Shown here piece by piece: positions 26,472-36,770 of a stretch of 64,000 nucleotides of DNA. The DNA is from Paenibacillus lignilyticus (GTDB lineage Bacteria > Bacillota > Bacilli > Paenibacillales > Paenibacillaceae): positions 372,001 through 436,000 of the forward strand of contig NZ_JAGKSP010000002.1 in the NCBI RefSeq assembly GCF_017942085.1, in the 5' to 3' direction. A model generated the notes under the pieces. The model saw nothing but the letters and a program-made list of their open reading frames with translations. It did no database searches and had not been told where the DNA came from. The first letter of the stretch is position 1; each line of letters begins with the position of its first letter. Position numbers and translations under genes: made by a program.

Positions 26472-27383
26472 TTAGAAGATTCTATACTTGGTGAACCGAT
26501 AGGCTAAGTAATAGGATAAGCCTACCAATCCTAAGGATATCGCGGACTTAAACAATCCGACGGCAGCAGCGGGCGCATATTGCTGGTTGAATATCCCGAG
26601 CCGGTAGACGAACGTATCGAGAATATCCGCGCTCTCATAGACGACCGGATTATACAGGATCAGAATTTGATCGAATCCGGCATTCAGAATATTGCCTAAG
26701 CTAAGCGTAGCAAGCAATATAATAATCGGCGCCATGCCCGGCAGCGTGATATGGACGACCTGCTTCCATTTTCCCGCTCCGTCTACCTCGGCCGCTTCAT
26801 ACAAATTTGAATTGATCCCCGCAATGGCTGCCAGGAAAATAATCATATTGTAGCCCATGCCCTTCCAAACCTCCGAGCCGACTATGATGGCCCGAAACCA
26901 ATCGCCTTGGCCCATAAACATAATCGGTTCAATCCCCGTGCCGGCAAGCAAATCATTGATCGGCCCCTTCAAGGAAAACAGCTCCAGAATAACACCGCCC
27001 AGCACCGTCCACGAGAGGAAGAAAGGCAGGAAGATACTCGTTTGAATCACTCGCTTAAACCAGTCTCTGCTTATCTCATTGAGCAATAAGGCAAGAATAA
27101 GCGGTACCGCCAGACCAAAGGCGATCTTCAGCACGGATATAACCACTGTATTCCAGATGACTTGATTCATGTCCGGCAGGTGAAACATGTAGCGGAAGTT
27201 TTTCCAGCCGACGAATTTGGATTTCCAGAAGCTGAGCACGGGATCGAATTTCTGAAAAGCCATGACGATGCCGAACATCGGGCCATAGGCATAAATAAGC
27301 GTAACGATAATTCCGGGTATGAGCATGATATGGAATGGCAACTGCCGGATGAACCGGCTTCTTCGCATTGTCTGCTGTTTCAT
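26472..27383 (-). CDS. Carbohydrate ABC transporter permease, LplB type
   Basis: CUT1 permease of 303 residues. The N-terminus reads FHIMLIPGIIVTLIYAYGPM, a membrane segment typical of LplB, and the EAA loop has YEAAEVDGAGKWKQVVHITL. The ATG at 27383 is used because GGAGGCGG lies 7-9 nt upstream; the preceding TTG has poor spacing. It is the first permease of cluster 3, after the binding protein. Confidence 0.92.
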   Translation of the reverse strand: MKQQTMRRSRFIRQLPFHIMLIPGIIVTLIYAYGPMFGIVMAFQKFDPVLSFWKSKFVGWKNFRYMFHLPDMNQVIWNTVVISVLKIAFGLAVPLILALLLNEISRDWFKRVIQTSIFLPFFLSWTVLGGVILELFSLKGPINDLLAGTGIEPIMFMGQGDWFRAIIVGSEVWKGMGYNMIIFLAAIAGINSNLYEAAEVDGAGKWKQVVHITLPGMAPIIILLATLSLGNILNAGFDQILILYNPVVYESADILDTFVYRLGIFNQQYAPAAAVGLFKSAISLGLVGLSYYLAYRFTKYRIF

Positions 27384-27467
27384 CAAGGTTCCGCCTCCAG
27401 CTCCGGTAAGAAGCAGCGGAGAAGAGCTTACTTGCGTAAGCGTCCTCCGCCGTTTCTGCCATTCTCC

Positions 27468-29186
27468 TTATTTCGATGCGCTGCTGTACCACTCGTTCAC
27501 TTCTGCCGTTACATCGTCGCCGCCGAGCGCTTTCCAGCTGCTGACGAATTTATCGAAGCTGTCGATCGATTCGCCCATGATGATCTTCGTGAACGTTTCG
27601 TTCATCAGCTTATCCAGCTGCGCGCCGTTCTCGACCTGCGATTCCGTTGCAGAGCCGTAGAACTCGTTGTACACGAATTGATTGCTGTCGCGAATTTGAC
27701 TCGTAAGGCCCCAGCCTCCGTCCTTCGAAACGCGGCTGGAGTAGAGTCCCCATCCGGTTTTGTCGCCTGACAGGAATTTCTGCGCAGCTTCGAGCGGCTT
27801 CTGGATGTTGACGTAATACGGAATGTCCTCGCTCACCGAATTCACCTTGTTCGCGATCGCATTGTTGACTTCGTCATGAATCGTTTGAATTTCAACCGGG
27901 TTGTAAATGCGCGGCACGAACCAGTTATACACATAGCCATTCTCCGGTTTGTTCGTGTCGTAATGGGCTTTCGTGTTCATCTCGATATAGAAGTTGATCA
28001 TCTTAATGGCCGCTTCCGGGTTGCTGAACTTGCTGTTTACGACAACGATATGTCCCATGCGCACTTTCGGTACCAGCGATTTACCCGGTGAACCGTCAAG
28101 GGACGGGATTTGTACGCAAATCCATTCTGCATTCGGATCCGCATCTTTGTTCAGATTAAGCGGCCAGTTCGGGAGCCACCATTCGCCGTACAGCATGCCG
28201 ACTTTGCTGCCGACAATATCTTCGACGACTTTGTTCTCGTCTTTGAGCGCGAATTCCTTATCGAGGATGCCGTTCTTATACCAGCTTTGCAGCTTGCTGA
28301 GCGCTGGTTTCATCTCCGGCTGAATCTCGCCCGGCACCAGCTTGCCGTCGCTGCCTTTGATCCATCCGCTCGGATACGCATTAAAGCCGAAGAACAGGCC
28401 GCGTGTATCGAATCCCCAGTTTACAATGTTCTTCTGAAGCGCAAGGCCGTACGTATCTTTCTTGCCGTTCTTGTCCGGATCGCTATTGACGAAAGCCGTT
28501 GCGATTTTCTCTAAATCATCGATCGTCTTTGGAGCTTCCAGGTTCACGTTCTTCAGCCAGTCGGCGCGAATCCATAGGATCTGAGTCGATAAGAACGGCT
28601 CTTCGAAACCCGGAATCCCGTACAGCTTGCCGTCCGAAGTCAGCGACTTCATCGCCTGCCCGCCATCGGATTCCATAAACTTTCTCAGCGTCGGCGAAGC
28701 GTATTTCTCGTAAGCGTCGGTTAAATCGGCCAGTACGCCTTGATTCTTGAATTTCTCGAAGTTGCGAATATCGACATCCATAATATCCGGCAAATCGCCG
28801 GACGCAATGGAAAGCGAGAACTTCTGCTCGTACTGGTCGGTCGGCACCGTCCATTTGTATTTCAAATCGATGTTCAGCTGTTCCTTCAGATCCTTCAAGT
28901 ACGCATTCTGATCCGGTGTTAAGCCTGCAGGCGTCTTCGGATCCTCTGGCGGACCGTACCCGAGTACTTCGGTTACCGTTAACGTCTCCGGATATTTACC
29001 CAGCGGATCGACGTTCTCCGTTGCTGCATCGTCTGTCTTTTCCGTAGTTGTCGTTGCATTGTTGGTTGTGACAGCGTTGTCTGTCTCGCTCGCTTGATCG
29101 TTTGCAGCGTTGTCGTTATTGCTTGAGCATGCGGTCATGGTGGCGATTAATGAGATAATCAGAAAAGAACTTGCCCATCTGTTCAT
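27468..29186 (-). CDS. Extracellular sugar-binding lipoprotein
   Basis: Solute-binding protein of 572 residues. The lipoprotein signal ends at ATMTAC (Cys20), followed by an Asn/Asp/Thr-rich linker. The ATG at 29186 is preceded by GGGGGGA, a near-ideal ribosome site; the upstream part of the open frame is rejected because its last ATG is part of that site. It is the first gene of the cluster-3 importer and lies directly downstream of the cluster-3 regulator. Confidence 0.9.
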   Translation of the reverse strand: MNRWASSFLIISLIATMTACSSNNDNAANDQASETDNAVTTNNATTTTEKTDDAATENVDPLGKYPETLTVTEVLGYGPPEDPKTPAGLTPDQNAYLKDLKEQLNIDLKYKWTVPTDQYEQKFSLSIASGDLPDIMDVDIRNFEKFKNQGVLADLTDAYEKYASPTLRKFMESDGGQAMKSLTSDGKLYGIPGFEEPFLSTQILWIRADWLKNVNLEAPKTIDDLEKIATAFVNSDPDKNGKKDTYGLALQKNIVNWGFDTRGLFFGFNAYPSGWIKGSDGKLVPGEIQPEMKPALSKLQSWYKNGILDKEFALKDENKVVEDIVGSKVGMLYGEWWLPNWPLNLNKDADPNAEWICVQIPSLDGSPGKSLVPKVRMGHIVVVNSKFSNPEAAIKMINFYIEMNTKAHYDTNKPENGYVYNWFVPRIYNPVEIQTIHDEVNNAIANKVNSVSEDIPYYVNIQKPLEAAQKFLSGDKTGWGLYSSRVSKDGGWGLTSQIRDSNQFVYNEFYGSATESQVENGAQLDKLMNETFTKIIMGESIDSFDKFVSSWKALGGDDVTAEVNEWYSSASK

Positions 29187-29278
29187 TTTGTTTCCCCCCA
29201 TTAAAGTTGTTGTCACTGCTTTTGACTTTGCTATTTCATCATAAATTGAGCGGCAGGGGGCTCGCTCTATAAACATCT

Positions 29279-30964
29279 TTACATGCTTCTGTTTTCTTTA
29301 CGATCTCTTCGCAATAGGACCGATTCCCGAAATTCTTGCGGCGTGCTGCCCGTCATTTTCCGGAAAAAGGCGGTGAAATAAGAGGGCGATTCGAACCCGA
29401 GCCGCAGCGCGATTTCATTCACTTTCATCTGCGTTTCCTCCAGCATCTGCTGCGCGGCATCCGCTCTTGTTGCATTCATATAGTCGGACAGCGTCCTTCC
29501 CGTCAGCTGTTTATAGAACCGGGAGAGATACGAGGGGTTAAAATAAACCGCCTCCGCGATCCTCGCGAGCGACAGGTCGCGGCCTAAATGCTCCGCGATA
29601 AACCGATGAATGCGCTCGATAATGAGATGCTCGCTCTTGTTCTGCTGCTCCTTCTTCTGCTCGCACAGCTTATGGACAAGCTCTAACAGCTGCTCCTTGG
29701 AAGCATTGAGATCAAGCGTCCAAGCATCTTCAGCCTGTACTGACGATGGGCGAACCTGCGTCATTTGCGTAATAATAACAAGCACGAATTGATAATAACG
29801 TTCCATGCCGATGAGCGAATGAGAAGATACATTCATCTCAACATGGGCATATAGCTCCGAGGTCAGCTTCGCGGCAGCCGGCTCATCGCCCGCTTCCAAG
29901 CTCCGCTGCAACGCGTCGAGCTGCTTGTTGAACATACCCGTGGACAGCTGCGCAGCGGGATGCGGCCGCTCTGCCTTAAGGACATCGTCCATATCGCCCA
30001 GATGAATAATGGACATCGGCTGACCGAAGAGCGAGCATTTCTTCATCGACGACTTCAACCGTTCGAATTCGGCTGCCGCATCGTCCCATTCCACCGCAGA
30101 GCGGCTGATCGCGAACGATACATCCGCATTAAGCGCATGCCGGCATTGATCTTGAACAGGCTCCAGCATCCCTTTGAGGTATTCCGATATATCCTCCCAT
30201 TGCGTGATGCCTTCACCGTTCTTAAACATACCGGCATCCTCTGCCGGCTGAATAAACCATACGAGCAGGGAGGCATCATGAACGACGGCTTCCACATAAA
30301 AGTGAGGTGGTAATTGCTGCCGCAGTACATCTTGAATGGACAAGTGCAATTTCAATTTATCCATATACGTCGTCGGTACATGGTCATAGCGATCCATCCT
30401 TCCGACGATCATCATCACTTGGTCGGTGCTCCTCAGTTTCATTGCAAGTCCTGCAAAATAAGGCGCTTGCCATAGATCGAGTGCCTTCTCCCCAAGCAGC
30501 AGCGCTTCAAAAAACTGCTTCTTCAGATGCGGCTCCGCGACCGTAAGCTGCTGCTTAGCCTGCTCCAGCGCCGCCTGCATTTGATTCGCTTGATCCAGCT
30601 TGTCGATGGCAGCAAGGACTGCCGACACAATGGTTTCGATCCCTTCCGTCTTCAGAATGTAGTTGTCGATATTCTTCTGAATGGCGCTGTACACATAGTC
30701 GAATTCGCTGTATCCCGTAAGCAGAATGATCCGGCAAGCCGGCCAGTAGAAGAGAATATCGTCCGCCAACTGCAAGCCGCTCTTCCCCGGCATCCGAATG
30801 TCGCTGATGACCAAATCGATCTTGGTTTTCTTCACAATGGCAAGTGCTTCAAGCGGCGAATACGCTTTACATACGTCGAGCTCTAAGGATTCCACCTGCT
30901 GAAAATGCTGAACAAGGCCGTCAACGATAGCTGGTTCATCGTCTACAATGAGTAATCGATACAT
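29279..30964 (-). CDS. Two-component response regulator, YesN/AraC type
   Basis: Response regulator of 561 residues. The REC domain shows LLIVDDEPA and the acceptor Asp in LVISDIRMPGKSG. The C-terminal AraC motifs are SLARIAEAVYFNPSYLSRFY and MKVNEIALRLGFESPSYFTA. The ATG at 30964 is 8 nt after the kinase stop; a TTG at 30976 overlaps that stop. It is the likely activator of the cluster-3 importer. Confidence 0.9.
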   Translation of the reverse strand: MYRLLIVDDEPAIVDGLVQHFQQVESLELDVCKAYSPLEALAIVKKTKIDLVISDIRMPGKSGLQLADDILFYWPACRIILLTGYSEFDYVYSAIQKNIDNYILKTEGIETIVSAVLAAIDKLDQANQMQAALEQAKQQLTVAEPHLKKQFFEALLLGEKALDLWQAPYFAGLAMKLRSTDQVMMIVGRMDRYDHVPTTYMDKLKLHLSIQDVLRQQLPPHFYVEAVVHDASLLVWFIQPAEDAGMFKNGEGITQWEDISEYLKGMLEPVQDQCRHALNADVSFAISRSAVEWDDAAAEFERLKSSMKKCSLFGQPMSIIHLGDMDDVLKAERPHPAAQLSTGMFNKQLDALQRSLEAGDEPAAAKLTSELYAHVEMNVSSHSLIGMERYYQFVLVIITQMTQVRPSSVQAEDAWTLDLNASKEQLLELVHKLCEQKKEQQNKSEHLIIERIHRFIAEHLGRDLSLARIAEAVYFNPSYLSRFYKQLTGRTLSDYMNATRADAAQQMLEETQMKVNEIALRLGFESPSYFTAFFRKMTGSTPQEFRESVLLRRDRKENRSM

Positions 30965-30972
30965 GGAATCTC

Positions 30973-32718
30973 TCAATCTCCCATCTCGTTAAAGTGAATG
31001 ATCATATCCGCCTTTAGCCCGCCAAGTGCGCTTCGAGAAACGAAGATGCCGCTGCGCTGCCCGAATTTGAGCCGGATACGCCTGCAAACATTGAACAATC
31101 CGGTCTTCTCTTGCGAAGCAGACACATCGGCAAGCCGCTCGTGAAGCAGCTCAAGCGCTTCGTCCGTTAAGGTATCGCCGTCGTCTTCGACGGAAATGCA
31201 CAGCCTATCCTCCTCGTATTCCACTTGGACGGTAACATTGCCACGCCTCATCCCATCCTCGAAGGCATGCTCGAAAGCATTTTCCACGACCGGCTGAATC
31301 AGCAATCTCGGCACCAGCAATGGCTTGCACACCTCCGGCAGCTTCGCCGCTTCAATGGTAATCCGATTCGAGAAGCGGATGCCCTGAATATCGCAATAAT
31401 CCACTGCATGGCGATACTCTAGGTCAAGCGTGACCTCGTCGCTGCCGCTGCGAGTAATAAACTGATAGTAGCTGCCGAGCCGCTGCGCCAGCGTCGCCGC
31501 GTTCTCCGCATCTCCGCTTCGGCTGATCATGTAGATATTGAAAAAGCTGTTGTATAGAAAATGGGGATTGATCTGCGATTGCAGCTGCTTCAATTCGGAG
31601 TGCTGCAGCGCGATTTTCTGCTCATAGTTTTCTTGAATGGAGCCTCTAAGCTTGTCTACCATTCGGTCGAAGCTTCGATAGAGGTATCCGAATTCGATAT
31701 CGCCTTGCGGACGTATGGAAATATTCAAGTTATCGGTTTCTAATATTTTGAAGGCTTGAATCAATCGTTTGAGCGGTCGATGAATCATGACGTTGACCGA
31801 GAAGGAGAATACGACCAGCACGCCTACGGAAACCGTAGACAGGATAATATACCAGAAATTGAACGTCCGAATCGGTCCAAGCACTTCATTCTGATTGATG
31901 TAGGTGAAGATCGTCATGCCGAGCATCTGAATATCGCTTGATGTAATCAAGTATTTATGATTGCCAAGCCTCAGCGTATCGGTACGGGTAGGATCATCCG
32001 GCGGAGTGGCGACCGTGCCGGCAACGTGCTTCTGCATTTGGCTGAAAATATCCTTGTCCATCTTCACGGCGATTGTCGTCGTAAAATCATCATTGGTAAG
32101 CGCTGCCCCGGAATCCTCGTAGCTCTCCACAAATCGGCGCAGCGTCTCTTCCAGCTTCGGCTTGGAAATCTCCATGTACGAAACGATTCTGCCATTGTTG
32201 CTGGAGGCAATGAAGTATAATCTGCCGCTCTTGCTATAAACCGGCTGCGCTTGCTCGGATTCCCGGTAGGATGCAATGGCCTCATATTCCGCATTAGGCA
32301 AATCCTTAATACCGGCCCTGACGGAGAAGGTTTTCTCCAGCGACTTCACGTACACACCGCTGTTTACCAGAAATTCGCTGGAGTTCTGAATCAACAGCAA
32401 TCGTTCCCGTACGCGGTTCACCAGTTGAAATTGTTCGTAGCCTTCCAGCCGTTTTCCGATAAAACTGAGCTTCTGCAGGTCCGATTCATTCAGAAACTGA
32501 AGCTGCAAATTACGAATAAATGCGATCTGATCATTGAGCTGGCGGGAATAAAACTTTACGTTGGAGTTAATCGAATTCGTATATTCTTTCTTGATGAAGG
32601 CTGCGCCCGTTGTATTCATTCGGAGGTTTATCAAGAGCAGGGGTACGATCAATAAGATGAATATGAGAATAACCTTCTGATACACATGCAGATTTGCAAG
32701 TCTAAACTTCGTTTTCAC
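30973..32718 (-). CDS. Sensor histidine kinase, YesM type
   Basis: Kinase of 581 residues. Membrane segments are near residues 13-33 and 290-310 around an extracytoplasmic sensor. A HAMP region (RPLKRLIQAFKILETDN), the acceptor box QINPHFLYNSFF and an HATPase domain (VENAFEHAFEDG, VEDDGD) follow. The start is a GTG at 32718. It is co-transcribed with its regulator. Confidence 0.9.
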   Translation of the reverse strand: MKTKFRLANLHVYQKVILIFILLIVPLLLINLRMNTTGAAFIKKEYTNSINSNVKFYSRQLNDQIAFIRNLQLQFLNESDLQKLSFIGKRLEGYEQFQLVNRVRERLLLIQNSSEFLVNSGVYVKSLEKTFSVRAGIKDLPNAEYEAIASYRESEQAQPVYSKSGRLYFIASSNNGRIVSYMEISKPKLEETLRRFVESYEDSGAALTNDDFTTTIAVKMDKDIFSQMQKHVAGTVATPPDDPTRTDTLRLGNHKYLITSSDIQMLGMTIFTYINQNEVLGPIRTFNFWYIILSTVSVGVLVVFSFSVNVMIHRPLKRLIQAFKILETDNLNISIRPQGDIEFGYLYRSFDRMVDKLRGSIQENYEQKIALQHSELKQLQSQINPHFLYNSFFNIYMISRSGDAENAATLAQRLGSYYQFITRSGSDEVTLDLEYRHAVDYCDIQGIRFSNRITIEAAKLPEVCKPLLVPRLLIQPVVENAFEHAFEDGMRRGNVTVQVEYEEDRLCISVEDDGDTLTDEALELLHERLADVSASQEKTGLFNVCRRIRLKFGQRSGIFVSRSALGGLKADMIIHFNEMGD

Positions 32719-32810
32719 GATGCCTCATCCCCTCATGTTTCCCTTCTGCTCGTGCATTTCCGTTGCCTTTTGTCACATTATCACTCATTTACTAAAATTT
32801 TGCACTGCCA

Positions 32811-32851
32811 AAAAAAGGCCAGCATCCGAACCAAAGGTTCTCTGCTGGCCT
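32811..32851 (-). terminator. Intrinsic terminator of Gfo pair
   Basis: Stem AAGGCCAGCA / TGCTGGCCTT with an inner GAACC/GGTTC, followed by T-rich sequence on the minus strand (TTTTTTGGCAG). It lies 25 bp after the 32876 stop. Confidence 0.85.
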
Positions 32852-32875
32852 TCATCGTTTCATTTGCAATCGACA

Positions 32876-33958
32876 TTACCGCTTAACGGAAGCTGCCCAT
32901 GGCTGTGTTTCCGTTTGTACCGGCATCTTTGTTTCGAGTGCCTCATTCATCTTGATGCTCAAATAATGATCCTGCGAAGCTTCAGCTAAACTGTAAAAGC
33001 TTGGCCCGCCGGCCGCATATTCAGCCATCTTCGCCAGGGAGGTTGCAATGGCAAGCTCGTCATCCGTCAATCGGCCCGGAGTGAACGGATTCCGGTAGAC
33101 CCACTCTTCGCCGGCCAGGATGCCTTTGAAATAATAACCTTCGAGATTCCCGTTTTCCCCCGCATTTTGTCTGCGGAGCTCCAGCTCAATCGGCGTCGAA
33201 TAATTCTTCAAATAACGGACTTCCTTATTGCTGATCTCACCGGATTCCCCGCGCACCAGCAGACGTTGACTGCGAATCCACGAGAAGTATTGATCGCCTG
33301 TGAAATCATAGATTCCCAGTTTGCCATCAAACGTGAGCGAGGCGATGACCTGATCGGACTCCGTAAGTCGATGCTCCTTCGGAGCTCCTTCCCGCCCCGG
33401 CCCATTCACGAGCGGTGACCGAAAACGCGAAGCTTGGATGACCGCGTTCTCGAAGGTAATGCCAAGAAATTGACGGATCAGGCTAATGCCATGATACCCG
33501 TGCGCCGCCGATACCTGTGCTTGGGATATCGTCCCGAGTTTCCCGGACTGCGCGATGGCAATCCGTGCTGCGTGAAGCGGCTGAAACAAATATTGTTCCG
33601 CAACTTGAATGCGGCTGCCGCCGTACTTCTCATTCAAACGGATCAGCGCTTCTACATCCGGTGCCGGCGGCGTCTCGGACAGAACCGGCATATCTGCTAA
33701 TGCTAATTCTTCGATTACGCCGGGATTCGCATCCCATGGAACCGACGACACGACAAACAGCGGATCGGCCTGCTCCAGCAGCGCAGCGGTAGTGCGGTAT
33801 GCCGGCACTTGCCACGTCGAGGCCAGCTTCTTCGCTTTCTCTTCATTCCGGACTACGACGCCGCTCACTTCAAATAGCTCCGGCAGTTCCATGGCTATGC
33901 GCAGATAAAACTCCGTCCGCCAGCCGCCGCCAACAATCCCAAACCGTATTCGACTCAT
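32876..33958 (-). CDS. Gfo/Idh/MocA-family oxidoreductase
   Basis: NAD(P)-dependent oxidoreductase of 360 residues. The Rossmann motif is FGIVGGGWRTEFYLR. The usual EKP catalytic motif reads SETPPAPD here, so the conserved Lys is missing and the chemistry may differ or be lost. ATG at 33958 has GGAGGG 7 nt upstream. It follows a second Gfo/Idh/MocA gene by 20 nt, so the two may act in sequence or as a complex. Confidence 0.87.
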   Translation of the reverse strand: MSRIRFGIVGGGWRTEFYLRIAMELPELFEVSGVVVRNEEKAKKLASTWQVPAYRTTAALLEQADPLFVVSSVPWDANPGVIEELALADMPVLSETPPAPDVEALIRLNEKYGGSRIQVAEQYLFQPLHAARIAIAQSGKLGTISQAQVSAAHGYHGISLIRQFLGITFENAVIQASRFRSPLVNGPGREGAPKEHRLTESDQVIASLTFDGKLGIYDFTGDQYFSWIRSQRLLVRGESGEISNKEVRYLKNYSTPIELELRRQNAGENGNLEGYYFKGILAGEEWVYRNPFTPGRLTDDELAIATSLAKMAEYAAGGPSFYSLAEASQDHYLSIKMNEALETKMPVQTETQPWAASVKR

Positions 33959-33978
33959 CGATAATCCCTCCGTCGTCA

Positions 33979-35037
33979 TTAAAGCTTCCTGCCGTCTCGG
34001 CCGCCGCCGGTCCCGCTATATGCAACGCCGGGATTCCAATCCGTTTCAGCCGGTGCTTCGAATGCATCCACGGGGAACGTCACTTTGCAGCGATGTCGGC
34101 TGGATATGTACGCACCTTCCACAATTTCAAGCGCAAGCAGAGAACTCTCCGGGATCGAATAATTCCGCTCGCCGGATTGGATCATTCCAGCCATACTCTC
34201 GAGATGTGCCTGATGCCCCGTAACCGCCAGCTCTTCGGGGATAATCAGCTCGCCTTTCGGAAACGCCGCATTCAGAAGCCGGTAGCCGTTCGCCCAGCCC
34301 CAGAATTCAATTTGACCCGCAGTTCCGATAAGGCGGAATAACGTGTCTTTCCCCTCGGTGTTAATCCGCACATGATCTCCGGTATTCATGACTACCCGGA
34401 CACCGCTCTGCGTTTGCCCATACGTGACAGCCGTCGTTTCCACCTGCATGCCGTCGCGATAGGTACGCGTGCTCGATTCGCAGATCCCCATCACATGGTC
34501 CATGGGCTCATTCCCTGTCAATTGCACGAAGAAATGCAGCCAGTGGATGCCGGCATTGATAATATCCCAATTCGTATTTTGAATTTCTACGAGCTTGAGC
34601 TCGCCTATCTCTCCGCTTCTAACTCTCTCTATGATTTCCAGAGGTGTCTTCTTCGCAAGCAGGCCATGCGGCACAGCCATCGGCAAATCGCGTTTCTTGA
34701 TTTCCTCCAGAATTCTCCGTCCCGATGCCACCGTATGTCCAAGCGGTTTCTCCACGAGAATCCCCTTGAGCGGAAGCTTGAGCGCATCCAGCGTCACTTC
34801 TTCATGCGAAGGCGGGAAGGTGCTTACGCATACGACATCAGTCGGACAGTCCTTAAACATCTCGTTATGATCCAAATAAGTGCGGATGCCGGGAAATTGT
34901 TTTTGCAGTTTCTCACACACTTCCGGCCGAAGATCCGCAATCGCTGCCAACTCGTAATGCTCTGAATTGTGTAAGGCATTCATGCTGAGCTGCCCGCCGG
35001 CTCCTCCGCCAACGACTGATGCAGTCATTTTCTTCAT
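33979..35037 (-). CDS. Gfo/Idh/MocA-family oxidoreductase
   Basis: NAD(P)-dependent oxidoreductase of 352 residues. It has a Rossmann motif SVVGGGAGGQLSMNAL and an intact catalytic EKPLGHTV. The ATG at 35037 has GGAGGAG 4 nt upstream; an earlier ATG is part of that site. It forms a two-gene operon with the following homologue, which lacks the catalytic Lys. One partner may be structural or regulatory. Confidence 0.88.
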   Translation of the reverse strand: MKKMTASVVGGGAGGQLSMNALHNSEHYELAAIADLRPEVCEKLQKQFPGIRTYLDHNEMFKDCPTDVVCVSTFPPSHEEVTLDALKLPLKGILVEKPLGHTVASGRRILEEIKKRDLPMAVPHGLLAKKTPLEIIERVRSGEIGELKLVEIQNTNWDIINAGIHWLHFFVQLTGNEPMDHVMGICESSTRTYRDGMQVETTAVTYGQTQSGVRVVMNTGDHVRINTEGKDTLFRLIGTAGQIEFWGWANGYRLLNAAFPKGELIIPEELAVTGHQAHLESMAGMIQSGERNYSIPESSLLALEIVEGAYISSRHRCKVTFPVDAFEAPAETDWNPGVAYSGTGGGRDGRKL

Positions 35038-35097
35038 GAAACTCCTCCTCATTTTCCCAGCATAATTTCACCCAAGCCGTATCGCCGCTGCTCTGTC

Positions 35098-35141
35098 GGA
35101 ACCCCTTTCAATTTACCATACGGAATCTCCTAAAAAATAGT
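35098..35141. repeat. Direct repeat bounding the chrA segment (left copy)
   Basis: A 44-bp sequence starting GGAACCCCTTTCAATTT and ending ATAGT is repeated at 36771-36814 with 38 of 44 bases identical. The two copies bracket the chrA gene and a 390-bp unassigned stretch. Confidence 0.8.
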
Positions 35142-35162
35142 CCTTTTCCGGTTCTGTTTCTC

Positions 35163-36377
35163 TTAAATCATACTTAGCAAAATACCTCCGGCCGCTCCGG
35201 AAATGACAACCGCCCAGGGCTGAACTTTCCAGTACACAAGCATGGTAAACAGGATCGATGCAAGCGCAAAGTCCTCAGGTCTAATAATCGCTGTCGTCCA
35301 CAGCGGATTGTACAACGCGGCCAACAAAATACCGACTACTGCCGCATTTATGCCTATGAGCGCACCTTGGATGTAAGAGCTTGCGCGAAGGGAGTTCCAG
35401 AAGGGCAGAGCTCCGATGACAAGTAAAAAGGCGGGCAAAAATATGGCTATTGTAGCGACTATAGCCCCGGAGGCGCCTTTTGCCATCGCTCCCAAGTATG
35501 ATGCAAAAGTAAACAGTGGACCGGGGACTGCCTGCGCCGCACCATATCCAGCGAGAAAGTCTTCTTTGCTTACCCAACCCGCAGTTACCAATTCCCGTTC
35601 TAAAAGCGGCAAAACGACATGTCCCCCGCCAAATACGAGAGAGCCCGGCCGATAAAAACGATCAATAAACGAAACCCATTCGGAACCGGTAACCTGGCCG
35701 AGCAATGGCAACGCAATTAATAGACCGAAATACAGCATCAAACAAAAAAACGCGAAAGCGCGGCTGACCTGAATGGGAAGGTTAGGCGCATCCATAACAG
35801 TCGTTGTCTTTCTATACATCCCTAAACCAAAGGCCCCCGCTGCCGCAATAAGCAGCACTTGGGTGAACGCCGACTGCCACAACAGGCTAACAGCAGCTGC
35901 GATAATGGCCATGGTTACCCTGTTTTTATCCGGCGTCAACTTTTGCCCCATGCCTACAATGGCTTGAGCTACAATAGCAACGGCCACTATTTTTAATCCG
36001 TGAATCCATCCCGCGTGGCTAATATCATATCCCTTTAACAGCAATGCGAATAATACTAAGGCAATAACTGAAGGCAGCGTAAAGCCGATCCAGGCTAAAA
36101 AACCTCCAAGAATACCGGCGCGTATAACCCCGATTCCGATGCCGACCTGACTGCTGGCCGGACCGGGAAGAAACTGGCAAAGCGCTACCAGTTCAGCATA
36201 GCTTCTCTCATCCAACCACTTACGTTTGCGAATATATTCGTTATGAAAGTAACCTAAATGAGCGATCGGTCCTCCGAAAGAAGTAAGTCCGAGTTTGGTC
36301 GATACAACCAGTACTTCCATGCGTGTTTTCCATTTTCTGTTTGGTTCGCTCTGCATTGTTGATTGGGAGGTTTTCAT
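35163..36377 (-). CDS. chrA: Chromate transporter, CHR family
   Basis: Membrane protein of 404 residues with two CHR domains. Family motifs are LTSFGGPIAHLGYF and FLPGPASSQ in the N-terminal half and FGGGHVVLPLL with AVPGPLFTF in the second half. CHR proteins move chromate out or act in anion transport; the substrate here is not proven. It is unlike its sugar-metabolism neighbours, and the segment is bounded by 44-bp direct repeats, so it may have been acquired as a unit. Confidence 0.92.
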   Translation of the reverse strand: MKTSQSTMQSEPNRKWKTRMEVLVVSTKLGLTSFGGPIAHLGYFHNEYIRKRKWLDERSYAELVALCQFLPGPASSQVGIGIGVIRAGILGGFLAWIGFTLPSVIALVLFALLLKGYDISHAGWIHGLKIVAVAIVAQAIVGMGQKLTPDKNRVTMAIIAAAVSLLWQSAFTQVLLIAAAGAFGLGMYRKTTTVMDAPNLPIQVSRAFAFFCLMLYFGLLIALPLLGQVTGSEWVSFIDRFYRPGSLVFGGGHVVLPLLERELVTAGWVSKEDFLAGYGAAQAVPGPLFTFASYLGAMAKGASGAIVATIAIFLPAFLLVIGALPFWNSLRASSYIQGALIGINAAVVGILLAALYNPLWTTAIIRPEDFALASILFTMLVYWKVQPWAVVISGAAGGILLSMI

Positions 36378-36399
36378 AGAATAGCATCTCTCTTATTTT

Positions 36400-36770
36400 T
36401 GACATATCATCGAAAATCGCTATTATATTATCATTTTAATCGCTGTTGTTAAAGTTAACTTTTGATGAAGCCGCGGTTGCTGCTAACCAACTAATCAGCA
36501 ACCCGTGATTTTTAATTTTGACTCGAATATGAGGCTGGATCTTAATCTGCGCGTATTCCTTATTCCAATCCAATTGACTCCATTCCCTATGATGCAGTGC
36601 CTTCATTTGAAGACCAATTCCGAGCCCATCGCAATTGGGCTTCATGGGACATACCACCTTTCCATAAAATATGGCCCAATCCAACAAATAATATGTATCT
36701 TTTTCCAATTGTCCGCACGCAAACAAGACCGTTGTTCTATAATCAACAGCCTTCATGTGATCCACTATTT
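36400..36770. other. Unassigned AT-rich stretch inside chrA segment
   Basis: A 109-codon minus-strand frame (36436-36765) and a plus-strand frame overlap here. Neither has a good ribosome site or a recognisable motif, and I do not call either as a gene. The stretch could be decayed cargo of the repeat-bounded segment. Confidence 0.4.

Noticed and set aside
36436..36765. 109-codon minus-strand frame as a gene
   Set aside because: It has no ribosome site or known motif, and an opposing frame of similar length overlaps it.
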